Source: SIG424 sp045546695 (lineage in GTDB: Bacteria; Bacillota; Clostridia; UBA1212; UBA1255). From it: a stretch of 52,249 bases of DNA. The notes beneath the pieces were generated by a model. The model was not told where the DNA came from and did no database searches. It saw nothing but the letters and a program-made list of their open reading frames with translations. Shown here piece by piece: positions 24,535 through 31,976 of this stretch. The translations under genes and the position numbers were made by a program. The stretch is from the NCBI GenBank assembly GCA_045546695.1, contig JAZQDE010000016.1, positions 1 to 52,249 of the forward strand, given 5' to 3'. Within the stretch, counting starts at the first letter, position 1; every line of letters begins with the position of its first letter.

Positions 24535-26892
24535 CTATTTGCCGTCTACAATTCTTTCTGTATATATGACATTTTTTGTCATCTGTGAAAAGTCTTTTGT
24601 GACCGTCATATGCTCCGGTAGTTCTAGCTCTACAGTGTAGTCATTTTCATTTTCTGATATTTTCAGGCTGGCTGTTTTGCCATTTTTTACCGGCACAAGA
24701 CAGCTGATATTTTTGATGTTGCCGGGGCACGGTCTGAGTAAAATGCTGCTGAAACCTTCTTCCCCGGGCATTATTCCGGCGACTTTTCCTGTGAGTACGC
24801 CGCAAATCGTCGTATCAGGATGGCACAGATCTCCCCAGTTGAGATTTGCCCCTGCCTCCGACGGAGGATTGTGCATGCATTCGTAAGTCGTCTCCGGAAC
24901 GTCCGGGTTGTCTATCGTAGACATCCAGTCAACGTATACACGTATCTGACCATTACTACCATATAATGGCAATCTGCCTGTCAGCATTTCCCATGCTTCT
25001 TTGCCGTAGCCATAGTTGTACAGGCCGTGTATCATGAGTAGCGCAATCTTTCCATAGCCATGTGTTATTTCATTTGCATGTGACGCAATCTGTGCCGCCT
25101 GCTCTTTGGTTACCATATTTTTACACATCGCATATGGATTTGCCATGTCGCACAGCTCGTCTATTTCCTTGCTTTTGATGAAACCTTTTTTCTCTTCGCT
25201 ATAAAGGTGCTTCATTATGCCGCGGTGCATGATTTGTGCGCGTTCGGTGAAAAGTGTTTGGGTGGCCGCGGCGAAGGCGGCGTATTTTTGCATTGCATCG
25301 CAAATAATTAGATTTGTATATGTATTTTTACCGGTATCTCCCAATTTGTGATCCCACAGGCCTTTGCTTGTTTCGTAACGTTGATAAAAAAGACCATCTT
25401 CTTTATCCACGTATTGCCAGAGATAGTCAAGGCAATCTCTCATTTTTTGACCATATTTTTGGATTTTATCGTAGCCGGCAAATTTTCCGTATGTCAGTAC
25501 CGAGATTACGTACCATGCCGCAAACATGTCCGATTGGTAATATCCGTATTCTTTTTCTTTTGGTTTTTCTGTGTTTTCCGGATAACACGCAGCAAATATG
25601 TATCCTTCGGGATTTGTGTGGTATCCAAGAATATCCAGTGTGTTTTCTGCCTTCATTCTCTGCCCGTATGAGTACCAGCCGCTGTCAAATGCCCAGTCAA
25701 GATCTCCGCTCCATGGTATTCTGTCTCTTTTTGCTCCGTCCGAGATGAAAAAGCCTGTTCTGCATATATCAAATGGCTTGGTGCCTTCTTCAAGGCTGTA
25801 TATTTTTTCACCATTTGAAGTGACATTTAGCCTGTCGATTATGCTCCTTCTTTCCTGCGTACATGCAAGTCCGAAGTAACCTTGTGTTTTTATATTATCT
25901 TCGTAGTGGATTTTCGCATTGTTCGGAAGTAGTACCGTTATGCTTTCGGTGTCGGCGCTGATATTGATTGTGTATGGGTAGTTGTCTTTGAGTTGAAATA
26001 CTGCTGGTCCGGCCGTGGTTTCGGGTGTGGCAAGGCGGGCATTTTTACCATTTTCTGTATAGTAAAGTGTTGCGTCTCCTGTTTGTGTGATATCGAGGCT
26101 GTAGCCTGACAACACGTCGTTTTCTCTGTTTGCCCAGAAAAGAAATGTTATGCCTGTCTCGTGTTCCGGATTCTGTGACAGTTCAAATGTCGCATCTATT
26201 TGTACGTTGTTTTGAAGTGGCCTTGTGTGTATGAGGCTGTCGCTTCTATATTTTGTCAATTTACGAAGGCACATTCTGCCTTCAACCATCTCAAATTGAT
26301 TTGCCTGCACGGTCGCAAGCCTCAATGTATTCGCGCTCGCGAGCCAGAGTTTGTTGAGCTTTTCGTCTTCTGTTACGAATTGTCCCACCGGGTCAGCTTT
26401 GTCGCAGTCGTCTACGATATAGAAAGCTTCAAGTGTGACATGGGCGTCTACGGTTGATTCGGCGGCCGCGGCGACACTTATCATGACGAAACGCTCCTGT
26501 CCTTGTATCATTGGCTGTACGTACATTCCGGTGCGGTTGATTGTATAATCTTCATATCTATATGGGTTTGCAGGACTTACCGGGAGTTCCACACCGAGAT
26601 ACGTGCAACAGCCTCGCTTAAAATCGCCCTTGTCCATGGTCGCCTCATCATCATACGTCGTGCGTCTGTCTGAATAGGATATTCTGATACTCGGTTTTCC
26701 CTTGTATCCCCTCACTACGAACACCGGATAGCCGCCGACAGACCCTTTCCCCATGTCGTATACAACGTATCCGCCTTCCATTATCGTCGTTGTTCCCTGT
26801 GCTATCGTCAAGCCCTCCGGCGTCTGTGCGTTCTTGCTTTTCACGACGCTCACGGGGTAATTTTTTTCTTTATAAAATGTATTTCTGGCCAT
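24535..26892 (-). CDS. GH78-like alpha-L-rhamnosidase with an internal lectin-like insert
   Basis: A 785-residue protein of the six-hairpin glycosidase type. The motif DGAKRDRIPWSGDLDWA (about 390-406) is the hallmark of GH78 alpha-L-rhamnosidases and holds probable catalytic acids; a barrel follows (about 410-690), and a C-terminal beta domain starts near PGEEGFSSILLRPCPGN. An N-terminal beta-sandwich (1-185) is typical. An inserted concanavalin/LamG-like region (about 210-375) is less usual. No signal peptide is visible, so it probably acts on imported rhamnosides or oligosaccharides in the cytosol. CGGAG precedes ATG 26892. A weak promoter (TGGACG, 18 bp, TATATT at 26918-26947) may drive it. 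Beside the rhamnulose-phosphate aldolase fusion, it suggests a rhamnose pathway. Confidence 0.75.
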   Translation of the reverse strand: MARNTFYKEKNYPVSVVKSKNAQTPEGLTIAQGTTTIMEGGYVVYDMGKGSVGGYPVFVVRGYKGKPSIRISYSDRRTTYDDEATMDKGDFKRGCCTYLGVELPVSPANPYRYEDYTINRTGMYVQPMIQGQERFVMISVAAAAESTVDAHVTLEAFYIVDDCDKADPVGQFVTEDEKLNKLWLASANTLRLATVQANQFEMVEGRMCLRKLTKYRSDSLIHTRPLQNNVQIDATFELSQNPEHETGITFLFWANRENDVLSGYSLDITQTGDATLYYTENGKNARLATPETTAGPAVFQLKDNYPYTINISADTESITVLLPNNAKIHYEDNIKTQGYFGLACTQERRSIIDRLNVTSNGEKIYSLEEGTKPFDICRTGFFISDGAKRDRIPWSGDLDWAFDSGWYSYGQRMKAENTLDILGYHTNPEGYIFAACYPENTEKPKEKEYGYYQSDMFAAWYVISVLTYGKFAGYDKIQKYGQKMRDCLDYLWQYVDKEDGLFYQRYETSKGLWDHKLGDTGKNTYTNLIICDAMQKYAAFAAATQTLFTERAQIMHRGIMKHLYSEEKKGFIKSKEIDELCDMANPYAMCKNMVTKEQAAQIASHANEITHGYGKIALLMIHGLYNYGYGKEAWEMLTGRLPLYGSNGQIRVYVDWMSTIDNPDVPETTYECMHNPPSEAGANLNWGDLCHPDTTICGVLTGKVAGIMPGEEGFSSILLRPCPGNIKNISCLVPVKNGKTASLKISENENDYTVELELPEHMTVTKDFSQMTKNVIYTERIVDGK

Positions 26893-26978
26893 ATTTGTTC
26901 TCCGTTTGTTTTTTCATAATATATCACATTGGAGGGATGCCCGTCCAGTGGGGCAGGAAACGTAGAGTCGCGGCGAAA

Positions 26979-27218
26979 TTCTAATAAACGCACCTGTTAT
27001 TAGAAAAATCATTGTTTTTTCATTAAAAACAATCTAAAAATTCATTTTTTTCTAATACATTAGCGCCCTATTAGAAAAATCGACGAAACAGAGTAAAAAA
27101 AACTCATAATTTGTATTATTTTCTAAAGAATGAACTTTTCATTAGAAAAAATGTTCTTTTTAGCTATAAAAGTATGTAAAATCGTATTTTTTTCTAATAT
27201 GCCAGATATTTATTAGAA
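26979..27218. repeat. AT-rich array of inverted repeats with exact 71-bp period
   Basis: TTCTAA begins at 26979, 27050, 27121 and 27192, and ATTAGAA begins at 26999, 27070, 27141 and 27212. Each step is exactly 71 bp, and each TTCTAA-to-ATTAGAA distance is exactly 20 bp. The sequence between is not conserved. Read the other way, there are three 58-bp elements (26999-27056, 27070-27127, 27141-27198) that begin ATTAGAAAAA and end with a T run plus TTCTAA. They are separated by 13-bp linkers. Each element holds its own central small hairpin: 27011-27033, 27091-27105 and 27156-27172. The outermost half-sites lack the A/T extension. It could be a set of operators, a structured RNA or recombination sites, or a mobile-element remnant. 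It is not a CRISPR array because the repeats are too short and degenerate. Confidence 0.85.
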
Positions 27219-27262
27219 AGCATACATATCATACAGGACTTTTGACAATAATGCAGATGATT

Positions 27263-27276
27263 ATTTCCCGGGAAAT
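27263..27276. promoter_or_regulatory. perfect 14-bp palindrome ATTTCCCGGGAAAT
   Basis: It lies 11 bp before the predicted -35 of the nuclease-like gene and 44 bp after the last half-site of the 71-bp array. The GC-rich core stands out in AT-rich DNA. It is a candidate operator for a dimeric regulator. Confidence 0.5.
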
Positions 27277-27287
27277 ACCGCAAAAAC

Positions 27288-27316
27288 TTTACACATGTCT
27301 ATCAGTCTGCTAATAT
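27288..27316 (+). promoter_or_regulatory. possible promoter of the nuclease-like gene
   Basis: TTTACA, 17 bp, TAATAT. If used, transcription starts near 27323. This lies after the in-frame ATG at 27295 and about 26 nt before the ATT start preferred here. Confidence 0.4.
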
Positions 27317-27348
27317 ACCTTTCAAAAAACAAAAAAGGAGGAATTCAT

Positions 27349-28266
27349 ATTTCAGATATTATTATTCCAAAATATAATTTACGTATCTCTACGTACGAAG
27401 CATTAATAATTACATACACAAAGAAACTTATTGCACTATCGGAAATTTATGAGGAATTAAAAATTAATAATTCACAAGATGAATTATTATATTATAAAAA
27501 AAAGGGGAAATATTGTGACAATCCGTATCCTTATATCAAATCCCCCGCCGGCAAATTCACCTACCTCCCCAAAGCAGAATATGCAGCAAAAAAAGAGATC
27601 CTTGAGCAGGCAGCATATCTAAAAGCGTGCTATAACACCACTTTAACAGAGATTAATTCTATTGAATACATGCTCGAGCATAAGGTGAGACCCGATACTC
27701 AGCAACCTCATTATTCCATAATCAGGAAGCAAACAGAAGAACAGATTGAAAATATGAATAAGCTTATATCTGAAAACAACAAGAATACCGGGTCAACAAT
27801 CCCATATTCAACCACAATATACGATGAATACGGAAACAAATATCGTTCTCGCGGAGAACTGCTTATAAAAAATATTATTGATAAATGTGCCCTTCAGGCT
27901 GTATACGAATATGAGTTCTTAGACAAGAAAAATCACGTATATTTTTCGCCGGATTTTACCGGATATCATTGGAATCAAAAGTACATAATTGAATATTTCG
28001 GATTGATATCTGATGAAAAATATAAAGAAAGTATGATCAGAAAATTGACAGAATACAAAAAGAGTGGATATACAACAGATAAAAATCTCATTGCTTTTTG
28101 TTCAGAAGATGCAAAAGATATGGATACGAGAAAAGCGTTTATAACTTTGCTTAACTTTAGCGTATACGGAAAGATGCCCGGAAATATTGTTTTACTCGAC
28201 AGTAAAATGAATCAGGCAAAAGAAGTCGGATTATATCAAGATCTGCGCTGCATCGCAAGCATTTAA
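27349..28266 (+). CDS. PD-(D/E)XK nuclease-like protein of unknown role
   Basis: About 305 residues. The N-terminal half is helical and Lys-rich, with a GKYCDNPYPYIKSPAGKFTY segment (about 53-72). The C-terminal half fits a PD-(D/E)XK fold: SRGE (Glu170), PDF (Asp202), IEYFG (Glu215), and lysines in the following helix. It resembles a family of multi-copy hypothetical proteins in gut Clostridia whose core reads SKSE, then YPDF, then WEHLG; this is from memory, not a search. The start was set at ATT 27349 because GGAGG (27337-27341) lies 7 nt before it, while the ATG at 27295 has no such site. The coding strand is visibly richer in A+T than its neighbours, which suggests transfer. It stands alone on the plus strand between minus-strand genes, 130 bp after the 71-bp array. 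Confidence 0.7.
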   Translation: MSDIIIPKYNLRISTYEALIITYTKKLIALSEIYEELKINNSQDELLYYKKKGKYCDNPYPYIKSPAGKFTYLPKAEYAAKKEILEQAAYLKACYNTTLTEINSIEYMLEHKVRPDTQQPHYSIIRKQTEEQIENMNKLISENNKNTGSTIPYSTTIYDEYGNKYRSRGELLIKNIIDKCALQAVYEYEFLDKKNHVYFSPDFTGYHWNQKYIIEYFGLISDEKYKESMIRKLTEYKKSGYTTDKNLIAFCSEDAKDMDTRKAFITLLNFSVYGKMPGNIVLLDSKMNQAKEVGLYQDLRCIASI

Positions 28267-28334
28267 GCGCGCCCCTGTAACAATGCGCCATCGCCGCCAA
28301 AGTCAGGGACAAAGCAAGCACTGTAAAAAAAAAA

Positions 28335-28355
28335 GGGCTGCCATAAAGGCAGCCC
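28335..28355 (-). terminator. strong terminator after the beta-helix surface protein gene
   Basis: An 8-bp stem, GGGCTGCC with GGCAGCCC, and a 5-nt loop, followed by ten T on the minus strand. It lies 27 nt after the stop codon and may also slow plus-strand transcripts leaving the nuclease-like gene. Confidence 0.92.
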
Positions 28356-28382
28356 CTTCTGATTCATTAAAACTTAATGTTC

Positions 28383-31300
28383 TCAATATTCTTTCTTTTT
28401 CTTAAGAACTACTGAAGAAATTGCTACGAATGCGAGAGCGATGAGACCGAAGTCACCGGTATCAGATGACTCAACATACTGACCAATTGTAATTGTAGCC
28501 GCAGGAATGTTCCAGTTGTCATCTGCCTGAGCGAATACGTTAATAATAACTTCGTCGCCTGCTTTGTAATCAATTGTAACTTTGCCGTCAACACCATCTT
28601 CAGAAAGGCTCTTCATAACTGATATATATTCAGCATCTGTTGCTGTAACAATGATGTCACCTTCTGCACCATCAGTGATTGAATCAATATAAAGTGTGAT
28701 TGATCCATCTTCTGTAGCGATGAATGAGAAGTAGTAACCATCGAAGCTTCCTTCAGGAAGATCTACAGTATTAGTAGTTTCTTCTGCCGGATCATATTCT
28801 TCAGGATTCATATAGCTACCTGTAGGATGTGTTGCAACGATTGAATATTCAGCAGCTGCATTTGTATTGTTTACGATAGCGAAGATAACAGGCATACGGC
28901 CCATACCAGGTTCAGCTGTGAAAGATACAACACCATTTTCAGGATTCAAAGTAGTAGCATTGTATACGACAACAAAGTCGCCTTCGCCAGTAACTTCAAT
29001 TCCCATGCCGCCCCAGTATCCTGCAACATAATATGTAGCGCCCGGTTTAACTGTAGCAGTGCCTGTAATATCCCAGATGAAGTATGGGTTTTCTTCTGAA
29101 GAACCAGCATCCTCTAAGAGTTCGCCAAATGTAGCGTAGTTCTCGTCAACGAAGTTAACTGATGCTACCCAGTACTTACCTGTTACGTTCTGAGAGTTAA
29201 CTGTGTTAACTGCAATCTCAGCACCATTTGCTGTCTCAGTAGCAACAGGAAGAACGAGATATCCTTCTGTGCATCTTACAACAACAATGTATTGTCCTGC
29301 CCAAAGTGTATCACCAAGATCGAATACATAATTTGATGGGTTGCCTGTGAAAGATTCTGTCAGGCTAACAATAGGCTCACCGGCCAATGTTGTTTCCCTG
29401 TCAGAGTTCCATGCGTAAATATCCAATGTGCATGTTGTGCCATCATTGCTTGCCCATACACTTGAGATAATAGCATTGAAGTCGCCCTGTGCATTGATAA
29501 TCATCTCATAGAAATGATCAGGGCTCTGGAGCCAGAGACTTGGGCTGCCATAGTGACCTGAGTGAGGAGTGAGACCAACTACTGCAGGTACTGAGTATGA
29601 GTAATAAATATAGTTGCTGTAATACTGGTTGCCGCCATGAACACCGATGTCAACATCGTCAAAGTCATAGAAAGCAGTAGCACCTTCACCTAAGATGAAA
29701 GTATCTTCCCAGTAATTAGTGTGATTTGCTCTTCTGATAATTGTCGGACATTCGAAAACAATAGCGCCGTTCAATTTAACAGTTGCGTTGTTTCTGAGTT
29801 CGAAAGCAGCTGTACGAGCAAAATATTCACCTGAGTAAACGCCGCCGAATGTACCGCCGTTAACTGTGATATCTACGCCTGCGTTAGCTGCATTAATGCC
29901 TGACTTGCCACCATAAAGAGTAGCGTCATTTGTAACTACCGTGCCGCCGCCAACAAAGATAGCATCCATACCATCTGCTGTTGCGATTGCTGTAGCACCT
30001 GTAAGTGTTATAGAACCTGAAGAAATATCGATACAGTCGCCGCCTTTTGAAATAATATATCCATCGCCTACGGAATCAATGATAGTAACATTAGCGCCTG
30101 TAACATTCAGTGCTATACCGCTGTTTGTCCATGTGTGACCATTGAGGTCGATTACGTAATCACCTGATGAAAGGTTGAGGTTGCCTGTAACGTCAGCTAC
30201 GAGTTTGTATTCACCCGGAGCATTGATGCCGCTAAGACTAATAACTTCACCCTCTGCAAGAGGTTCAAGAATTGTAACTTTGAAAGAACAAATCTCAGCT
30301 GCTGTACCTGCGTTTGAATATGCGTAAACTGTTACTACGTGTTCGCCAATTTCAAGAGCTGAAATATCAATTTTTGCATGTTCTTCATCTTTACCAAAAC
30401 CTACTTTATCAGGATTTACAAGGTCAGGACCTGCATAATGGATTGCGTTAAGAACGTCGCCTCTCGGTCTTGTAGGCAGGAGTTCGATTGCTTCGCCATC
30501 ATCAATTACATATTTAATATTTGATAAGCCGGCATCTGTAATAGCCCAACCGAGGAGTGTTATGTCACTTGTTGTGCCCTGAACGTAAAAAAGATCTGAA
30601 ACAGAGGCTACCACACCATTGAATCTGTCAATTGATTTTGAAACAGTAGGTTCAAAAAGATTTATTTCATCCCAGAAGTCATTGCTGTTATTTTTATCAA
30701 CAAACATGTCTCCTGTCATACCGTCAATGTCGATATTGAGAATCTGTGACTTTTCAAGATCAATCTTTGAAGTATCAAGTGCTACGTTGTTAATAGTAGG
30801 ATTGCCTGAAATGTTTACAGTAAGATTGCCTTTGAGAACTTCGTAATCAGTTCTTGCTGTCTTGATAACGTTGATGTAACCACCTGAAATGTTTACAGTA
30901 AGATTACCAACTTCTGTTGTATTAGTATTTTTACCATGACCTATAAAGAAAAGACCATAGTCTGCTACTGTAGCTGCATTTGTCTCGCTACCACCTGTAC
31001 CAATCTTACCACCGGTAACGTTTACAACTGCGTCACCTGTAACATCGCCGCCGTTAGAACCTGCAACCTGGAGTCTCTGGTAAATTTCTGCATTGCCACC
31101 GAATGTAATCTCGGCATTTGCTACAGCAACAGTACCGTTACCGCTACCACCGTTGATGTATGCCCACTTACCACCAAGAACTGTAAGTTCGACGTCAGAG
31201 CCTGTGTAAATTGTGCCTTTATAGTTTTCATCGTACCAACCACCACGGATTGATACACAGTTCTCGTGAATTGGTTTGCCGGGACAATTAGCTTCATTTG

Positions 31301-31778
31301 CACATGTAAATGTGAAGTTTTCACCATAAGCAAGTGACGGACCTGAATATATGTCCATAGCACCCTTACCACTTACATTTGCGTGATTGTACGTCCAGTT
31401 GATGTAGTCAAATTCTACAGGGGACTTAAACTGAACATATGTTTTCTTTGCACATTCAAATGCGATTGTAGATAAAGCCTCTTTGTCTGCGCTTGTAATT
31501 AAGACTTCGCCTTCTGTCTCAGGGAATACTACAACCTGCTTTGAGTCATACGAACTAATAGAATATGTACCCACTACATAAATTGTACCACCCTCAGGAA
31601 GAAGCTCAAATGCCTTTTCCATTGAATTTACCGGTTCTTCCTTTGTGCCGGCTGCATCGTCTGAACCGTTTGCCTGGTCAACGTATACTGCAGTTGTAGC
31701 ATCAGCAAATGAAGAAACCGCTAAAGCGCCGATACAGATAACACATACTGCTAACAGTATCCATAAATATTTTTTCAT
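28383..31778 (-). CDS. large secreted surface protein with beta-helix repeats and C-terminal anchor
   Basis: 1131 residues. A signal peptide (about 1-26, ending near SSFADA) is followed by a region starting VYVDQANGSDDAAGTKEEPV (about 32-51), typical of right-handed beta-helix surface proteins. Gly- and Asn-rich rungs follow (about 130-330 and 520-690), with repeats such as NLTVNISGGYI and NLTVNISGNPTI. A beta-sandwich lies in between, and two or three further domains end at about 1095. The C-terminus has SSDTGDFG, a hydrophobic helix and KKKKEY. This resembles a sortase-type anchor but without the Pro of LPxTG/NPxTG, and it differs from the CGSS tails nearby. The likely role is adhesion or glycan contact at the cell wall. 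The ribosome binding site is AAAGGACG. A 140-nt leader precedes it. Confidence 0.82.
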   Translation of the reverse strand: MKKYLWILLAVCVICIGALAVSSFADATTAVYVDQANGSDDAAGTKEEPVNSMEKAFELLPEGGTIYVVGTYSISSYDSKQVVVFPETEGEVLITSADKEALSTIAFECAKKTYVQFKSPVEFDYINWTYNHANVSGKGAMDIYSGPSLAYGENFTFTCANEANCPGKPIHENCVSIRGGWYDENYKGTIYTGSDVELTVLGGKWAYINGGSGNGTVAVANAEITFGGNAEIYQRLQVAGSNGGDVTGDAVVNVTGGKIGTGGSETNAATVADYGLFFIGHGKNTNTTEVGNLTVNISGGYINVIKTARTDYEVLKGNLTVNISGNPTINNVALDTSKIDLEKSQILNIDIDGMTGDMFVDKNNSNDFWDEINLFEPTVSKSIDRFNGVVASVSDLFYVQGTTSDITLLGWAITDAGLSNIKYVIDDGEAIELLPTRPRGDVLNAIHYAGPDLVNPDKVGFGKDEEHAKIDISALEIGEHVVTVYAYSNAGTAAEICSFKVTILEPLAEGEVISLSGINAPGEYKLVADVTGNLNLSSGDYVIDLNGHTWTNSGIALNVTGANVTIIDSVGDGYIISKGGDCIDISSGSITLTGATAIATADGMDAIFVGGGTVVTNDATLYGGKSGINAANAGVDITVNGGTFGGVYSGEYFARTAAFELRNNATVKLNGAIVFECPTIIRRANHTNYWEDTFILGEGATAFYDFDDVDIGVHGGNQYYSNYIYYSYSVPAVVGLTPHSGHYGSPSLWLQSPDHFYEMIINAQGDFNAIISSVWASNDGTTCTLDIYAWNSDRETTLAGEPIVSLTESFTGNPSNYVFDLGDTLWAGQYIVVVRCTEGYLVLPVATETANGAEIAVNTVNSQNVTGKYWVASVNFVDENYATFGELLEDAGSSEENPYFIWDITGTATVKPGATYYVAGYWGGMGIEVTGEGDFVVVYNATTLNPENGVVSFTAEPGMGRMPVIFAIVNNTNAAAEYSIVATHPTGSYMNPEEYDPAEETTNTVDLPEGSFDGYYFSFIATEDGSITLYIDSITDGAEGDIIVTATDAEYISVMKSLSEDGVDGKVTIDYKAGDEVIINVFAQADDNWNIPAATITIGQYVESSDTGDFGLIALAFVAISSVVLKKKKEY

Positions 31779-31854
31779 TTTTCTCGTCCTTTCTTTGAAC
31801 TGTCAATAGTTACAATGGAAATCCCGCCTTTTTTTGCATGACCTCCGGTGATAC

Positions 31855-31910
31855 AAAAAAAGACACTCGCGATAAACTTTTTTGCATTTGTCTATCCTTG
31901 CGATATGTCT
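31855..31910 (-). promoter_or_regulatory. structured leader / possible attenuator before the surface protein gene
   Basis: On the minus strand a long hairpin can form: AGACA with TGTCT, CGC with GCG, and GATAGAC with GTTTATC around a 12-nt loop. It is followed directly by a run of seven T. It begins about 10 nt after the predicted transcription start, so it could stop transcription early. A second conserved-looking stretch (ACCGGAGGTCATGC) follows. I cannot match it to a known riboswitch. Confidence 0.4.
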
Positions 31911-31926
31911 CCAAATCTCTATAAAT

Positions 31927-31956
31927 AATATAACAAAAAACAGCAGATGTTGTCAA
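31927..31956 (-). promoter_or_regulatory. promoter of the beta-helix surface protein gene
   Basis: A perfect TTGACA, 18 bp and TATATT on the minus strand. The -35 lies in the loop of the psd terminator hairpin. Confidence 0.6.
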
Positions 31957-31970
31957 TAACAATCTGCTGT
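31940..31970 (-). terminator. terminator after psd
   Basis: A 9-bp stem, ACAGCAGAT with ATCTGCTGT, with a smaller inner stem, followed by six T on the minus strand. T runs on both sides make it potentially bidirectional. Confidence 0.85.
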
Positions 31971-31976
31971 CTTTTT

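Noticed and set aside
26979..27218. CRISPR array
   Set aside because: The regular 71-bp period is CRISPR-like, but the shared parts are only 6-10 bp and face each other, the remaining sequence differs in every copy, and there are no cas genes in the window.
26979..27218. Integron attC sites
   Set aside because: Conserved ends with variable, foldable interiors resemble attC, but the ends lack the GTTRRRY/RYYYAAC core, and there is no integrase or cassette between the units.
27295..27348. ATG at 27295 as start of the nuclease-like gene
   Set aside because: It has no ribosome binding site and lies inside the likely promoter, while a strong site points to the ATT at 27349.
28383..28466. LPXTG sortase signal at the end of the beta-helix protein
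   Set aside because: The tail has TGD, a helix and KKKK, but no LP or NP before it, so a sortase assignment is not justified.
31779..31926. c-di-GMP riboswitch before the surface protein gene
   Set aside because: Leader length and downstream gene fit, but the conserved GEMM core sequences are not present; it is kept only as an unassigned structured leader.
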